DNA of 13,949 nucleotides, from the NCBI GenBank assembly GCA_041940385.1, contig JBGTSD010000081.1:1-13949 (forward strand), read 5' to 3'. Both the position numbers and the translations under genes were made by a program. The DNA is from JACVCK01 sp041940385 (lineage in GTDB: Bacteria > Planctomycetota > Phycisphaerae > Phycisphaerales > UBA1924). The stretch's first letter is position 1, and each line of letters starts with the position of its first letter. This document shows positions 5,835 through 12,930 of this stretch, in pieces. The notes under the pieces are model-generated. The model did not search any database. It saw nothing but the letters and a program-made list of their open reading frames with translations, and was not told the origin of the DNA.

Positions 5835-6884
5835 ATGCGTACGACCCTCCTGATTGCTTCCGCCGGTCTGGCGCTGCACGCCGGGGCGCTGGCCAAGCCG
5901 CTCAACCCGGCATGGACCCCGAACGGCGCGCCCTGGGTGCTGCACCTGGACATGGACGCGGCGCTCGCGTCGCACATCGGCAAGCTCGGGTTCGAGGGGC
6001 CGGAGCCGATCCTGCACGAGATCGCCGAGGAGATCGAGGACGACATCGGCTTCGACTTCATCCGCCAGGTGCACTCGGTCACCATCTACGGCATGACCGC
6101 GGCGCACGACGAACCGGTGATCATCATCTCGACGACGCCCGAGGCGGAGACGCGCCTGACCGGCATGGCGATGCTGCACGGCGGCGCGCCGGTGCAGGAG
6201 AACGGGCGCACCGTGTACGAGGTCGAGCCGGACTCGGATGATCGTCACTTCGGCACGTTCATGGCCGGCCCGGGCGCGAACGAGCGGCTCGTGATCATCT
6301 CGCCGCGCCGGGAGCTGTTGCACTCGGCGGTGGACGTCATCGAGGGCAAGGGCCAGCTCCGCGCGGACCTCGATCAGTCGGCGTTGCGCCAGCCGCCGCG
6401 CGATGGATCGATCCTCTACGTCGCGGCGTCGGCCTTCGGAAAGGGTCTCGATCTCGAGCCGGTGATGGTGATGCTCCAGCGGGCCGAGGGGCTGCGCGTG
6501 GACGTCGGCGAGGTCGGCGGCGAGATGTACGTCGATGTGGACATGCGCACACCCGACGAGCAGCAGGCGACGCAGCTCCACCAGATGGCGCTGGGCGGCA
6601 TCGCGATGCTGCAGTTCGTCGCGGCGAACGAGCCGGAGATGGCGCCGGTCGCCGGGCTGGCGCAGAAGGCCGCGATCACGCTGAACGGTCGCGACCTCTC
6701 GCTGCGGTTCCGGCACAGCTCCGAGGCGCTGATGGAGTTGCTGCACGAGATGCACAACCTGGATATCGACATGGATCACGATCACGACCATGACGACGAC
6801 GAGCACGGCCATGTCCACGAGCATCGCGACGTTCGTGCGGACGCGAAGGTCAAGGTGAACAAGGACGGCAAGATCGAGGAATGA
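5835..6884 (+). CDS. secreted protein of unknown function with His/Asp-rich C-terminal tail
   Basis: I do not recognise a firm family. The 349-aa product starts with a signal peptide (hydrophobic residues 4-19, probable cleavage after ALA at 20), so it should be periplasmic or exported. The body seems to hold two related alpha/beta halves. VHSVTIYG...EPVIIISTTPEAETRL (79-108) resembles LRVDVGEV...MYVDVDMRTPDEQQATQL (220-248), and each is followed by a helix. This arrangement recalls DUF3352-like planctomycete proteins, but that is a guess. Residues 310-330 have seven His within 16 residues alternating with Asp and Glu (DMDHDHDHD then EHGHVHEH), a likely divalent-metal-binding tail, followed by a charged end. 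Its TGA overlaps the sigma-factor ATG, so it is in the same operon and translationally coupled. A role as sensor, target or metal buffer for the sigma system is inference. Confidence 0.85.
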   Translation: MRTTLLIASAGLALHAGALAKPLNPAWTPNGAPWVLHLDMDAALASHIGKLGFEGPEPILHEIAEEIEDDIGFDFIRQVHSVTIYGMTAAHDEPVIIISTTPEAETRLTGMAMLHGGAPVQENGRTVYEVEPDSDDRHFGTFMAGPGANERLVIISPRRELLHSAVDVIEGKGQLRADLDQSALRQPPRDGSILYVAASAFGKGLDLEPVMVMLQRAEGLRVDVGEVGGEMYVDVDMRTPDEQQATQLHQMALGGIAMLQFVAANEPEMAPVAGLAQKAAITLNGRDLSLRFRHSSEALMELLHEMHNLDIDMDHDHDHDDDEHGHVHEHRDVRADAKVKVNKDGKIEE

Positions 6885-7537
6885 CCCCCGTCGCCGCCAT
6901 CGAGCGACCGTCGCCTGGGCGAACCCCCTCCGTCCCGGCCGGCGAAGCGAACGCCGAGACCCTCGCCCGCGATGCGCAGGCGGGGTCCTGGCGTTCGTTC
7001 GCGTCGCTGGTCGAGCGATTCGATCGGCGCATCTTCGCGTTCCTGGTCCGGCGCACGCGCAACGAGGCCGACGCGGAGGAGCTGACGCAGGAGACGTTCC
7101 TGCGCGCGTGGCAGTCGCTCCACCGATACGACCCGAACCGGCCGTTCGCGACGTGGCTGTTCACGATCGCGTCGCGGCTGGCGACGGATCGCCATCGCGG
7201 TCGCGTCGTGGCGCGCGAGCAGACGATGGCGTCCGATCCCGAGGCGTGCCGGCGGAGGCCGTTGCTCGGCGACGACGGGCGAGGAGCGCTGGGGAACGAA
7301 GCGTGGATCGCGGCGGGCGAGGTGTTGAGCGAGCGGCAGCACACCGCGGTGTGGCTGCGGTACGTTGAGGACATGGCGCCGGCGGACATCGCGCGGGTGC
7401 TGGGCGTGACCGGCCCGGCGTGCCGCATCATTCTGTTCCGGGCGAGGCAGGCGATCGCGCGGGCGCTCGAGGAGCGCGGCTTCGACGTGCACGCCTATCG
7501 TGGAGGAGTGGACCGCAACGGAGGTGACGAGGCATGA
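6881..7537 (+). CDS. ECF-type (sigma-70 family) RNA polymerase sigma factor
   Basis: This 218-aa protein has the two conserved ECF domains. Region 2 spans about 38-106, with SFASLVERFDRRIFAFLVR, the DAEELTQETFLRAW core-binding segment (64-77), and ATWLFTIASRLATDRHR. Region 4 spans about 149-196, with LSERQHTAVWLRYVEDM and the helix-turn-helix DIARVLGVTGPACRIILFRAR. The usual region 4 'LGVPEGTVKSRLHRAR' pattern is replaced by LGVTGPACRIILFRAR, so promoter or partner choice may be unusual. A Pro/Ala-rich 25-residue N-terminus precedes region 2. Its ATG overlaps the upstream stop (ATGA, 6881-6884), and its stop overlaps the next start (ATGA, 7534-7537). It should direct RNA polymerase to a small regulon, normally including its own operon, once released by the downstream membrane protein. 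I cannot assign an ECF group. Confidence 0.93.
   Translation: MTPVAAIERPSPGRTPSVPAGEANAETLARDAQAGSWRSFASLVERFDRRIFAFLVRRTRNEADAEELTQETFLRAWQSLHRYDPNRPFATWLFTIASRLATDRHRGRVVAREQTMASDPEACRRRPLLGDDGRGALGNEAWIAAGEVLSERQHTAVWLRYVEDMAPADIARVLGVTGPACRIILFRARQAIARALEERGFDVHAYRGGVDRNGGDEA
7520..7527 (+). promoter_or_regulatory. strong Shine-Dalgarno site for the anti-sigma gene
   Basis: GGAGGTGA, a perfect complement of the 16S rRNA tail, sits inside the end of the sigma gene 6 nt before the ATG at 7534. The membrane partner can therefore be translated strongly on its own as well as by coupling, which would keep it at or above the sigma level. Confidence 0.75.
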
Positions 7538-8070
7538 ACGACCGCAACCGCAAGCCCCGATGCTCGCCGGCGCTCGTTGATCGCATGCTGGCCGATCCGG
7601 CGGGCCGGCCGCGCCACGAGGCGCCGTCGCACCTGCACGCCCGGATCGTGGAGCGCGTGCGTGACGACATGCGCCAGGGTTCGCTGCCCACGCCATCGCG
7701 CGCGCCGCTCTCGGCGCATCTCTGGAGCATCCTCGGCGGCGCGCTCGGCGTGGCCGTGGTCGCGGGCGCGTGGCTGTTTGCGCTCCAGGTGTGGAACGTG
7801 CAATCGCCCCCGCCTCCCGCTCCGGCGGACGTCGTCGCGACCGAGCGAGCGCCGCTCGCGGTGGTCGCATCGATCGACGACCGGCTCTTCGAGGAGTCGC
7901 GCGCCGCGGCGGGTCGTCTCGCGACGGCGGTCAGCGCGACCTACCGGCGCGAGCTCGACGCCGTGACGACCGAGGCGAAGCAGGCGGCGGCGAAGGCCGC
8001 GACGTACACGCGGTGGATGCGCACGACGCCCGCGGACGAATCGCCGGTCGAACCGAGCTCCGAGTTCTGA
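7534..8070 (+). CDS. single-pass membrane protein, probable anti-sigma factor
   Basis: This 178-aa protein has a soluble N-terminus (1-63), one membrane helix at about 65-87 (ILGGALGVAVVAGAWLFAL), then a Pro-rich stretch (SPPPPAPA) and an Ala-rich, charged, probably helical extracytoplasmic part (115-165). The size, one-pass topology and overlap with an ECF sigma gene are the standard layout of a membrane anti-sigma factor. The N-terminal segment LVDRMLADPAG...PSHLHARIVERVRDDM would be the sigma-binding part. The HxxxCxxC zinc motif of the common ZAS anti-sigma domain is absent: only one Cys (residue 10) is present. The anti-sigma role therefore rests on context, not on a recognised domain. 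Its stop abuts the stop of the convergent propeller gene with no gap. Confidence 0.75.
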   Translation: MNDRNRKPRCSPALVDRMLADPAGRPRHEAPSHLHARIVERVRDDMRQGSLPTPSRAPLSAHLWSILGGALGVAVVAGAWLFALQVWNVQSPPPPAPADVVATERAPLAVVASIDDRLFEESRAAAGRLATAVSATYRRELDAVTTEAKQAAAKAATYTRWMRTTPADESPVEPSSEF

Positions 8071-9588
8071 TCAGCAGCTCTGGCCGTAGTTGCCGAGGAG
8101 CGCGTTGAGGTCGTCGAAGCCGACGGTTCCGTCGCCATTGATGTCGCCCGCGAGGCCCATGCCGGTCTGGCCGTACTCGGACAGGACGATGTTGAGGTCG
8201 GCGAAGTCCACGATGCAGTCGCCGTTGACGTCGCCGATGATTCCGGATGCGGGCGCGAGGAGGCGATAGGCGATCATGTCGCGCTGGCCGCCGTTGATCC
8301 AGTAGCCGGTGGCGAAGTAGCGGCCCTCGTCGTCGACGCGGAAACCGGCGGGCGTGCGCGTGACGCCCTCTGGATCGACGCTGGTCGCGTCGAGGAACGC
8401 GCCGCTCGCGTCGTAGCGCACGAGCGTGAACGTGGCCACGCCGGGTGTGAACACGGTGCGCAGGAGCACGCAGATGTTGCCCTGCGGGTCGATGTTCATG
8501 TGGTCGCGCACCAGGTCGTTCTCGACGGCGCCGTTGTACGTCTGCGTCCAGAGGAACTCGCCGGCGGGGCTGTAGGCCACTAGCCGGTGGCCGCCGTTCG
8601 ACGGCCCGCTCATGATGATCGATCCATCGACGCCGATCTTCACCGTCGGCACGATGTCCGACGTCGGGGCGATGAAGCGCCGATTCCACACCGGCGTGCC
8701 GTCCGCGGCGTACTTGAGGAGCACGAAGTCGCGCCCGTCCGTCGAGTTGTTGACGCCGTCGCCCGCCACGTAGACATTGCCGTCGCCGTCCACGACGACG
8801 GAGCGCGCGTTGTCCTCGAGGTTGAAGAACGAGGACGCATCGAACGTGCGATTCCACTGCGGCGCGCCCGTCGTGCTCCACTTGGCCACACCGATGACTT
8901 TGCCGTTCGACGTCGCGTACTGGCCTACGGCCACCACGCTGCCGTCCGGACCGAAGGCCACGCCCTCGGCGCTGTCGGCCTCGAAACCGGGCGAGGAGAA
9001 TGTGCCCGTCCACAGCTCGCCGCCCGCCAGGCTGTACACGGCGACGCCGAAATCCACCCACGTATCGTCATCGCGCGACCAGCCGGCGACGGCGATCAGG
9101 CCGAGCGGGCTCATCGCCATGTCGCGCGGGATCGGGCCGCCGAACGTGCCGGGGCCGGAGTAGCGCTGCTCCCACGGGATGAATCCGTCCGCGGCGTTGA
9201 AGCGCATGGTCAGCCAGTTCGAGCTCAGCGTCTGATTGTCCGTGCCGGTTTGCGCGGTGACGTAGAGGTTGCCGTCCGCGTCCACCTCCGCGTCCACCGG
9301 GAAGTCGTAGCTGTTCGCGACGACGCCGTTGAACGTGCGCCGCCACACCTCGTCGCCGTTCTCGTCGATGCGCACGACGAAGATGTCCTCGCTGCCGGCG
9401 AAGAGTCGGGTGGCGCCGACCGCGTACGCGCCGCCCGCGCCGTCGCCGACGACGACCAGGCCGCCGTCGCTGTCGGGCGCAATCGGGTCGGTGAAGGTCC
9501 AGTCGACGGTGGGCGTCCCGGCGGTGGCGGCGGCGCCGAGGAGCATCACTCCGACGGACATCGTGATCATCTTCGTGGCGGTGGGCAT
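8071..9588 (-). CDS. secreted beta-propeller-like protein with C-terminal dockerin-like domain
   Basis: The 505-aa product starts with a signal peptide ending at about ATA-G (residue 23). Residues 30-445 hold repeated units of about 45-60 residues with a recurring pattern such as VDGDGNVYVAG, VDADGNLYVTA and FGPDGSVVAVG. These are followed by strands ending in W-R/T-F (VWRRTFNG, PQWNRTFD, PVWNRRF, LWTQTYNG), which is typical of SBBP/PQQ-like propeller blades. The tail (452-505) has two Ca-binding loops, DVNGDCIVDFADLN and DINGDGTVGFDDLN, each followed by an LLxxYG-type helix, i.e. a dockerin-like pair. Cys457 and the terminal Cys505 may pair. AGGGAG 9 nt upstream supports the ATG at 9588. Function is unknown; a cell-surface or extracellular protein is likely. 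No cohesin partner is in the window. Confidence 0.88.
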   Translation of the reverse strand: MPTATKMITMSVGVMLLGAAATAGTPTVDWTFTDPIAPDSDGGLVVVGDGAGGAYAVGATRLFAGSEDIFVVRIDENGDEVWRRTFNGVVANSYDFPVDAEVDADGNLYVTAQTGTDNQTLSSNWLTMRFNAADGFIPWEQRYSGPGTFGGPIPRDMAMSPLGLIAVAGWSRDDDTWVDFGVAVYSLAGGELWTGTFSSPGFEADSAEGVAFGPDGSVVAVGQYATSNGKVIGVAKWSTTGAPQWNRTFDASSFFNLEDNARSVVVDGDGNVYVAGDGVNNSTDGRDFVLLKYAADGTPVWNRRFIAPTSDIVPTVKIGVDGSIIMSGPSNGGHRLVAYSPAGEFLWTQTYNGAVENDLVRDHMNIDPQGNICVLLRTVFTPGVATFTLVRYDASGAFLDATSVDPEGVTRTPAGFRVDDEGRYFATGYWINGGQRDMIAYRLLAPASGIIGDVNGDCIVDFADLNIVLSEYGQTGMGLAGDINGDGTVGFDDLNALLGNYGQSC

Positions 9589-9597
9589 CGGGGGGAT

Positions 9598-9603
9598 CTC
9601 CCT
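9598..9603 (-). promoter_or_regulatory. Shine-Dalgarno site of the propeller gene
   Basis: The minus strand reads AGGGAG, 9 nt before the ATG at 9588. This decides the start against an upstream in-frame extension that would precede the signal peptide. Confidence 0.6.
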
Positions 9604-9648
9604 CTGGATCGTGTCGTTCCTGCGACGCCTCGCGCCGCCAGCCAACGT

Positions 9649-9666
9649 CACGGGGCAAACCCCGTG
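9649..9666 (-). other. perfect stem-loop in the leader of the propeller gene
   Basis: CACGGGG (9649-9655) and CCCCGTG (9660-9666) form a 7-bp perfect stem with a four-base loop, about 60 nt upstream of the start at 9588. The minus-strand RNA loop reads TTTG. A leader hairpin affecting mRNA stability or a regulator site are both possible. No T-run follows on either strand. Confidence 0.45.
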
Positions 9667-9729
9667 CCGCGGTCCGCAACGAGCGACGATTTCCCTCAAC
9701 CGCTGTCGCGCGATCGGGAATGGCGCACC

Positions 9730-9769
9730 TCAGCCAATCAACAATGCGGCCGAGGTCCTGGTTGGCTGA
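9730..9769 (-). other. inverted repeat of TTGGCTGA downstream of putA
   Basis: TCAGCCAA (9730-9737) and TTGGCTGA (9762-9769) pair perfectly. Three more pairs (one G-T) extend the stem to 11 bp around an 18-nt loop. A third copy of the core CAGCCAA lies at 9639-9645. It may be a protein-binding site or a 3' stem-loop of the putA transcript; no T-run follows. Confidence 0.4.
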
Positions 9770-9774
9770 TCTCG

Positions 9775-9802
9775 GGCGCCCCGGAAACGCGGGGGAGGCG
9801 CC
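9775..9802 (-). terminator. possible putA terminator hairpin lacking a T-run
   Basis: Directly after the putA stop codon, GGCGCC at 9797-9802 pairs with GGCGCC at 9775-9780. The minus-strand RNA stem extends to 8 bp with one G-U pair. Position favours a transcript end, but the absence of a U-tract means it may only protect the 3' end. Confidence 0.35.
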
Positions 9803-12800
9803 TTAGAGCTCCGGCGCGAAGCCGCGGCGCATGGTGTTCTCGCAGGATGCGCGGGGCTCGACGAACTGATAGAGGTAGTCGAGCCCGCCGGCCTTGCTGC
9901 CAACGCCGGACATGCCGAAGCCGCCGAAGGGTTGGCGGCCGACGAGGGCGCCGGTGATGCCGCGGTTGAGGTAGAGGTTGCCGACGCGGAACTCGCGCTT
10001 GGCGCGCTCGAGGTGCGAGGGCTTGCGCGAGTAGACGCCGCCGGTGAGCTTGTACTGCGAGGCGTTCGCGAGCGCGAGCGCCTCGTCGTAGTCCTTCACC
10101 TTCATGACGGCGAGGACCGGCCCAAAGATCTCCTCGCGCGCGATCTGCGCCGTCGGCGGCACATCGATGAAGATGTGCGGGCCGACCATCGGCAGGCCGG
10201 TCTTCTCGCGCAGGCGCCGGCGCACGTCCTCGGGAGGATCCATGCTGAGAGCGAGGCGCGATTCGCGCTTGCCGGACTCGATGAACGAGCGGATGCGCTC
10301 GGCCGCCTCGTCGTCGATCACCGGGCCGACGTCCGTCGCCGGGTCCGCCGGGTCCCCCACCACCAGCGCCTGCGCGCCCTGCACGAGACGACGCACGAAG
10401 TCGTCGTACGCGCTCTCGAGCACGATCGCGCGGCTGCACGCCGAGCACTTCTGGCCTTGGAACCCGAACGCGCTCTGACGCACGCCCAGCACCGCCTCGT
10501 CGAGGTCGGCCGACGCGTCCACGATCACCGCGTTCTTGCCGCCCATCTCGCAGACGACCTTCTTGACGTGCATCTGCTCCTCGGGCGTCACGCCCGCGGC
10601 CTTCACGATGTCCAGGCCCACCGCCTTCGAGCCGGTGAACGCGATCAGCGCCACGCGTGGGTCGCGCACCAGCGCGGCGCCGGTCGTCTCGCCCAGGCCC
10701 GGCAGGAAGTGCAGCGCTTCGCGCGGCGTTCCGGCCTCGAAGAGGATGTCCGCCATCAGCTTCGCGATGCCCGGCGTCTGCTCCGCCGGCTTGACGACGA
10801 CGGTGTTGCCCGTCGCGAGCGCGGCGACGGTCATGCCGGTGCAGATGGCGAGCGGGAAGTTCCACGGGGAGATGACCACGCAAACGCCGCGCGGCAGGTA
10901 CCAGTGCTCGTCGAGTTCGCCGATGAAGCGTCCGAGGCGCTGGCGTTCGAAGAGCGGCACGGCGCAGCGGGCGTAGAACTCGCAGAAGTCGATCGCCTCG
11001 CAGACGTCCGCATCCGCCTCGCGCCAGGTCTTGCCGGCCTCGCGGATCATCACGGCGGCGAGGTCGTCGCGGCGCTGGCGCATGATGCCCGCGGCCTTGA
11101 TCAGCACCGCGGCGCGCTTGCGCGGGTCCTCGTCGCGCCATTTCGGGAAGAACGCGTGTGCAACGTCCACGGCGCGCTTGGCGTCCTCGGGGGTCTTGTC
11201 GTTGGCGACCTTGGGCACGCTGACGCGCGCCAGGGCCGCGGCGAAGCGGTCGCGATCGGCCGGCAGCGCGGAGAAGTCGCGCAGCGGCTCGGTGAAGAAG
11301 GGGCGTCCATCGCCGACACCGGCCACCGCGGGCGAGAGCGTGTGGCGCTCGGGCGCGAGGAGGTAGAGGTCCGGCTTGTCGGCGGCCTGGCCGTTGGCGC
11401 CGACGGGCGGCGCGCCGTGCGGGCTGGCGAGGAGCGAGCCCTCGGACGCGTTGTCCATGAAGCCGGCGCGCAACCAGGATTCGTTGCTGGTGTTCTCGAG
11501 CAGGCGGCGCACGAGGTACGCCATGCCGGGGATCATCTCGCCGACCGGCACGTACTCGCGGATACGCAGGCCCATGTCCACCGCGGCGCCCTTGAGCTGG
11601 TCCGCCATGCCGTGGAGCATCTGCAGCTCGATCGAGCTGCGCGGCAGTCCGCGCTGGTCGAGGCCCGCGAGCGCCGCGGCAATCGAACGCACGTTGTGCG
11701 AGCCGAGCGCGAGCTTGACGCCGCCTTCACCCACCTTGCGCGGCATGCCGTCGAGGAAGATGGCGGCCATGCGCTCGAAGCACGCGTCGGTCTGCCGCTT
11801 GGTGTTCCAGACCGGGCAGGGCCAGCCCTGCTGCTCGGCGTTGATCGTCTCGTAGTCCCAGTACGCGCCCTTCACGAGGCGCACGGTGACGGCGCGCCCG
11901 GTGCGCCTGGCCCACTCGACCATGCGACGGGCGTCGTCATCGCCGGACTTCAGGTACGCCTGCATTGCGAGGCCGGCGTCGAACTGGACTTCCTCGCAGC
12001 AGCGCTGGAAGAGGTCGATCGTGAAGTCCTTGAGCGCGAACTGCTCCATGTCGAAGTTGACGAAGACGCCCTTGGCCTTCGCGCTCTCGAGGATGGGCCG
12101 CAGACGGCGCATGAGGTCTTCGAGCGCGACCTCGCCCTTGAGCGGATCGCAGCGCGGCGTGAGCGACGAGACCTTGATGGACACATTCACGCGCGGGATG
12201 GCGCCGAGGTGGTCCTTCTCGAGCCGTTCGTTCGGCTTCCACTGCGCCGCCGTGCCGGGGAGATTGTCGATGAGGTCGAGGTACTTGCGCTGGTACGCGT
12301 CCGCCTCTTCATCGCTCACGCACGCCTCGCCGAGGAGGTCCACGCTGAAAGCAATGCCGTCGTCCCAGAGTTTCTTGAGCTGCGGCAGCGCGCTCTTCGC
12401 GTCGGTGCCGGCGATGAACTTCTCCGCCATGCCCTTGATCTGCCCGGAGACGGTCGAGGTCAGCAGGCCCTTCGCGAGGCCGCCGGCGCGCAGGCCGAGG
12501 TCGAAGCCCGGGGGAAGCGTCACGCCCGGCTGGGTGAGGTAGTCGGTCAGGTGCTCGTGCACCATGTCGGGCGTGGTGAGCGTGGGGAACGCGTCGACGA
12601 AGCGGAAGAGCTGAACCTTGAACGCCTGGTCCTTCATGGACCAGTTCATCAGCTTGTCGGACCAGAACTTCGCCGAGAGCAGGCCGGCCTTCTGGGCGCG
12701 CGCCTTGCCGAGCATGTCGCGCCCGATCTCGTGGATGCGCGCCTCGTCCGTGCCCGCGCGGGGCGGCGGGGGGACGTCGATGCGGGACGGGCTCGAAACG

Positions 12801-12835
12801 CCGGGCTTCGGGCCCTTGCGCGTGAAGATGGGCAT
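9803..12835 (-). CDS. putA: bifunctional proline dehydrogenase / delta-1-pyrroline-5-carboxylate dehydrogenase (PutA)
   Basis: The 1010-aa enzyme oxidises proline to glutamate in two coupled steps. The N-terminal FAD-dependent proline dehydrogenase domain spans about 160-470 and shows FDMEQ (261-265), VRLVKGAYWDYE (318-329), and REYVPVG with MAYLVRRLLENTSNES (Arg443/Arg444 as likely substrate-carboxylate ligands). The C-terminal NAD-dependent aldehyde dehydrogenase domain spans about 530-1000 and shows SPWNFP (Asn659), VKPAEQTP (Lys682), CEMGGKN (Glu763), the catalytic Cys797 in GQKCSA, and EEIFGPV (Glu902). There is no N-terminal ribbon-helix-helix DNA-binding domain, so this is the non-regulatory short PutA type, and it cannot repress its own gene as E. 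coli PutA does. It is divergent from mnmA across a 95-nt gap. The ATG at 12835 lacks a strong ribosome site. Confidence 0.96.
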   Translation of the reverse strand: MPIFTRKGPKPGVSSPSRIDVPPPPRAGTDEARIHEIGRDMLGKARAQKAGLLSAKFWSDKLMNWSMKDQAFKVQLFRFVDAFPTLTTPDMVHEHLTDYLTQPGVTLPPGFDLGLRAGGLAKGLLTSTVSGQIKGMAEKFIAGTDAKSALPQLKKLWDDGIAFSVDLLGEACVSDEEADAYQRKYLDLIDNLPGTAAQWKPNERLEKDHLGAIPRVNVSIKVSSLTPRCDPLKGEVALEDLMRRLRPILESAKAKGVFVNFDMEQFALKDFTIDLFQRCCEEVQFDAGLAMQAYLKSGDDDARRMVEWARRTGRAVTVRLVKGAYWDYETINAEQQGWPCPVWNTKRQTDACFERMAAIFLDGMPRKVGEGGVKLALGSHNVRSIAAALAGLDQRGLPRSSIELQMLHGMADQLKGAAVDMGLRIREYVPVGEMIPGMAYLVRRLLENTSNESWLRAGFMDNASEGSLLASPHGAPPVGANGQAADKPDLYLLAPERHTLSPAVAGVGDGRPFFTEPLRDFSALPADRDRFAAALARVSVPKVANDKTPEDAKRAVDVAHAFFPKWRDEDPRKRAAVLIKAAGIMRQRRDDLAAVMIREAGKTWREADADVCEAIDFCEFYARCAVPLFERQRLGRFIGELDEHWYLPRGVCVVISPWNFPLAICTGMTVAALATGNTVVVKPAEQTPGIAKLMADILFEAGTPREALHFLPGLGETTGAALVRDPRVALIAFTGSKAVGLDIVKAAGVTPEEQMHVKKVVCEMGGKNAVIVDASADLDEAVLGVRQSAFGFQGQKCSACSRAIVLESAYDDFVRRLVQGAQALVVGDPADPATDVGPVIDDEAAERIRSFIESGKRESRLALSMDPPEDVRRRLREKTGLPMVGPHIFIDVPPTAQIAREEIFGPVLAVMKVKDYDEALALANASQYKLTGGVYSRKPSHLERAKREFRVGNLYLNRGITGALVGRQPFGGFGMSGVGSKAGGLDYLYQFVEPRASCENTMRRGFAPEL

Positions 12836-12878
12836 GGGTGTCGGGTCTCGGCGAGCGGGTTGGGGGACCGGGGGCGGG

Positions 12879-12884
12879 ATTGTA
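12879..12884 (-). promoter_or_regulatory. candidate -10 hexamer (TACAAT) of putA
   Basis: The minus strand carries TACAAT, five of six matches to TATAAT, 43 nt before the putA ATG. It would give a leader of about 37 nt. No good -35 is seen at 16-18 nt. It is the same hexamer as the one before murD. Confidence 0.35.
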
Positions 12885-12916
12885 GAGGACTCACCGGCGC
12901 CGACGCGCCCCGGCGC

Positions 12917-12922
12917 TATCCT
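12917..12922 (+). promoter_or_regulatory. candidate -10 hexamer (TATCCT) of mnmA, leaderless arrangement
   Basis: TATCCT (TANNNT form) ends 8 nt before the GTG at 12931, so transcription would begin at or next to the start codon. No Shine-Dalgarno stronger than GAG is present, and no -35 was recognised. Confidence 0.3.
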
Positions 12923-12930
12923 TCGAGATC

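Noticed and set aside
9649..9666. Intrinsic terminator at the CACGGGG/CCCCGTG hairpin.
   Set aside because: Neither strand has a T-run after the stem, and the position is in a gene leader rather than after a stop codon.
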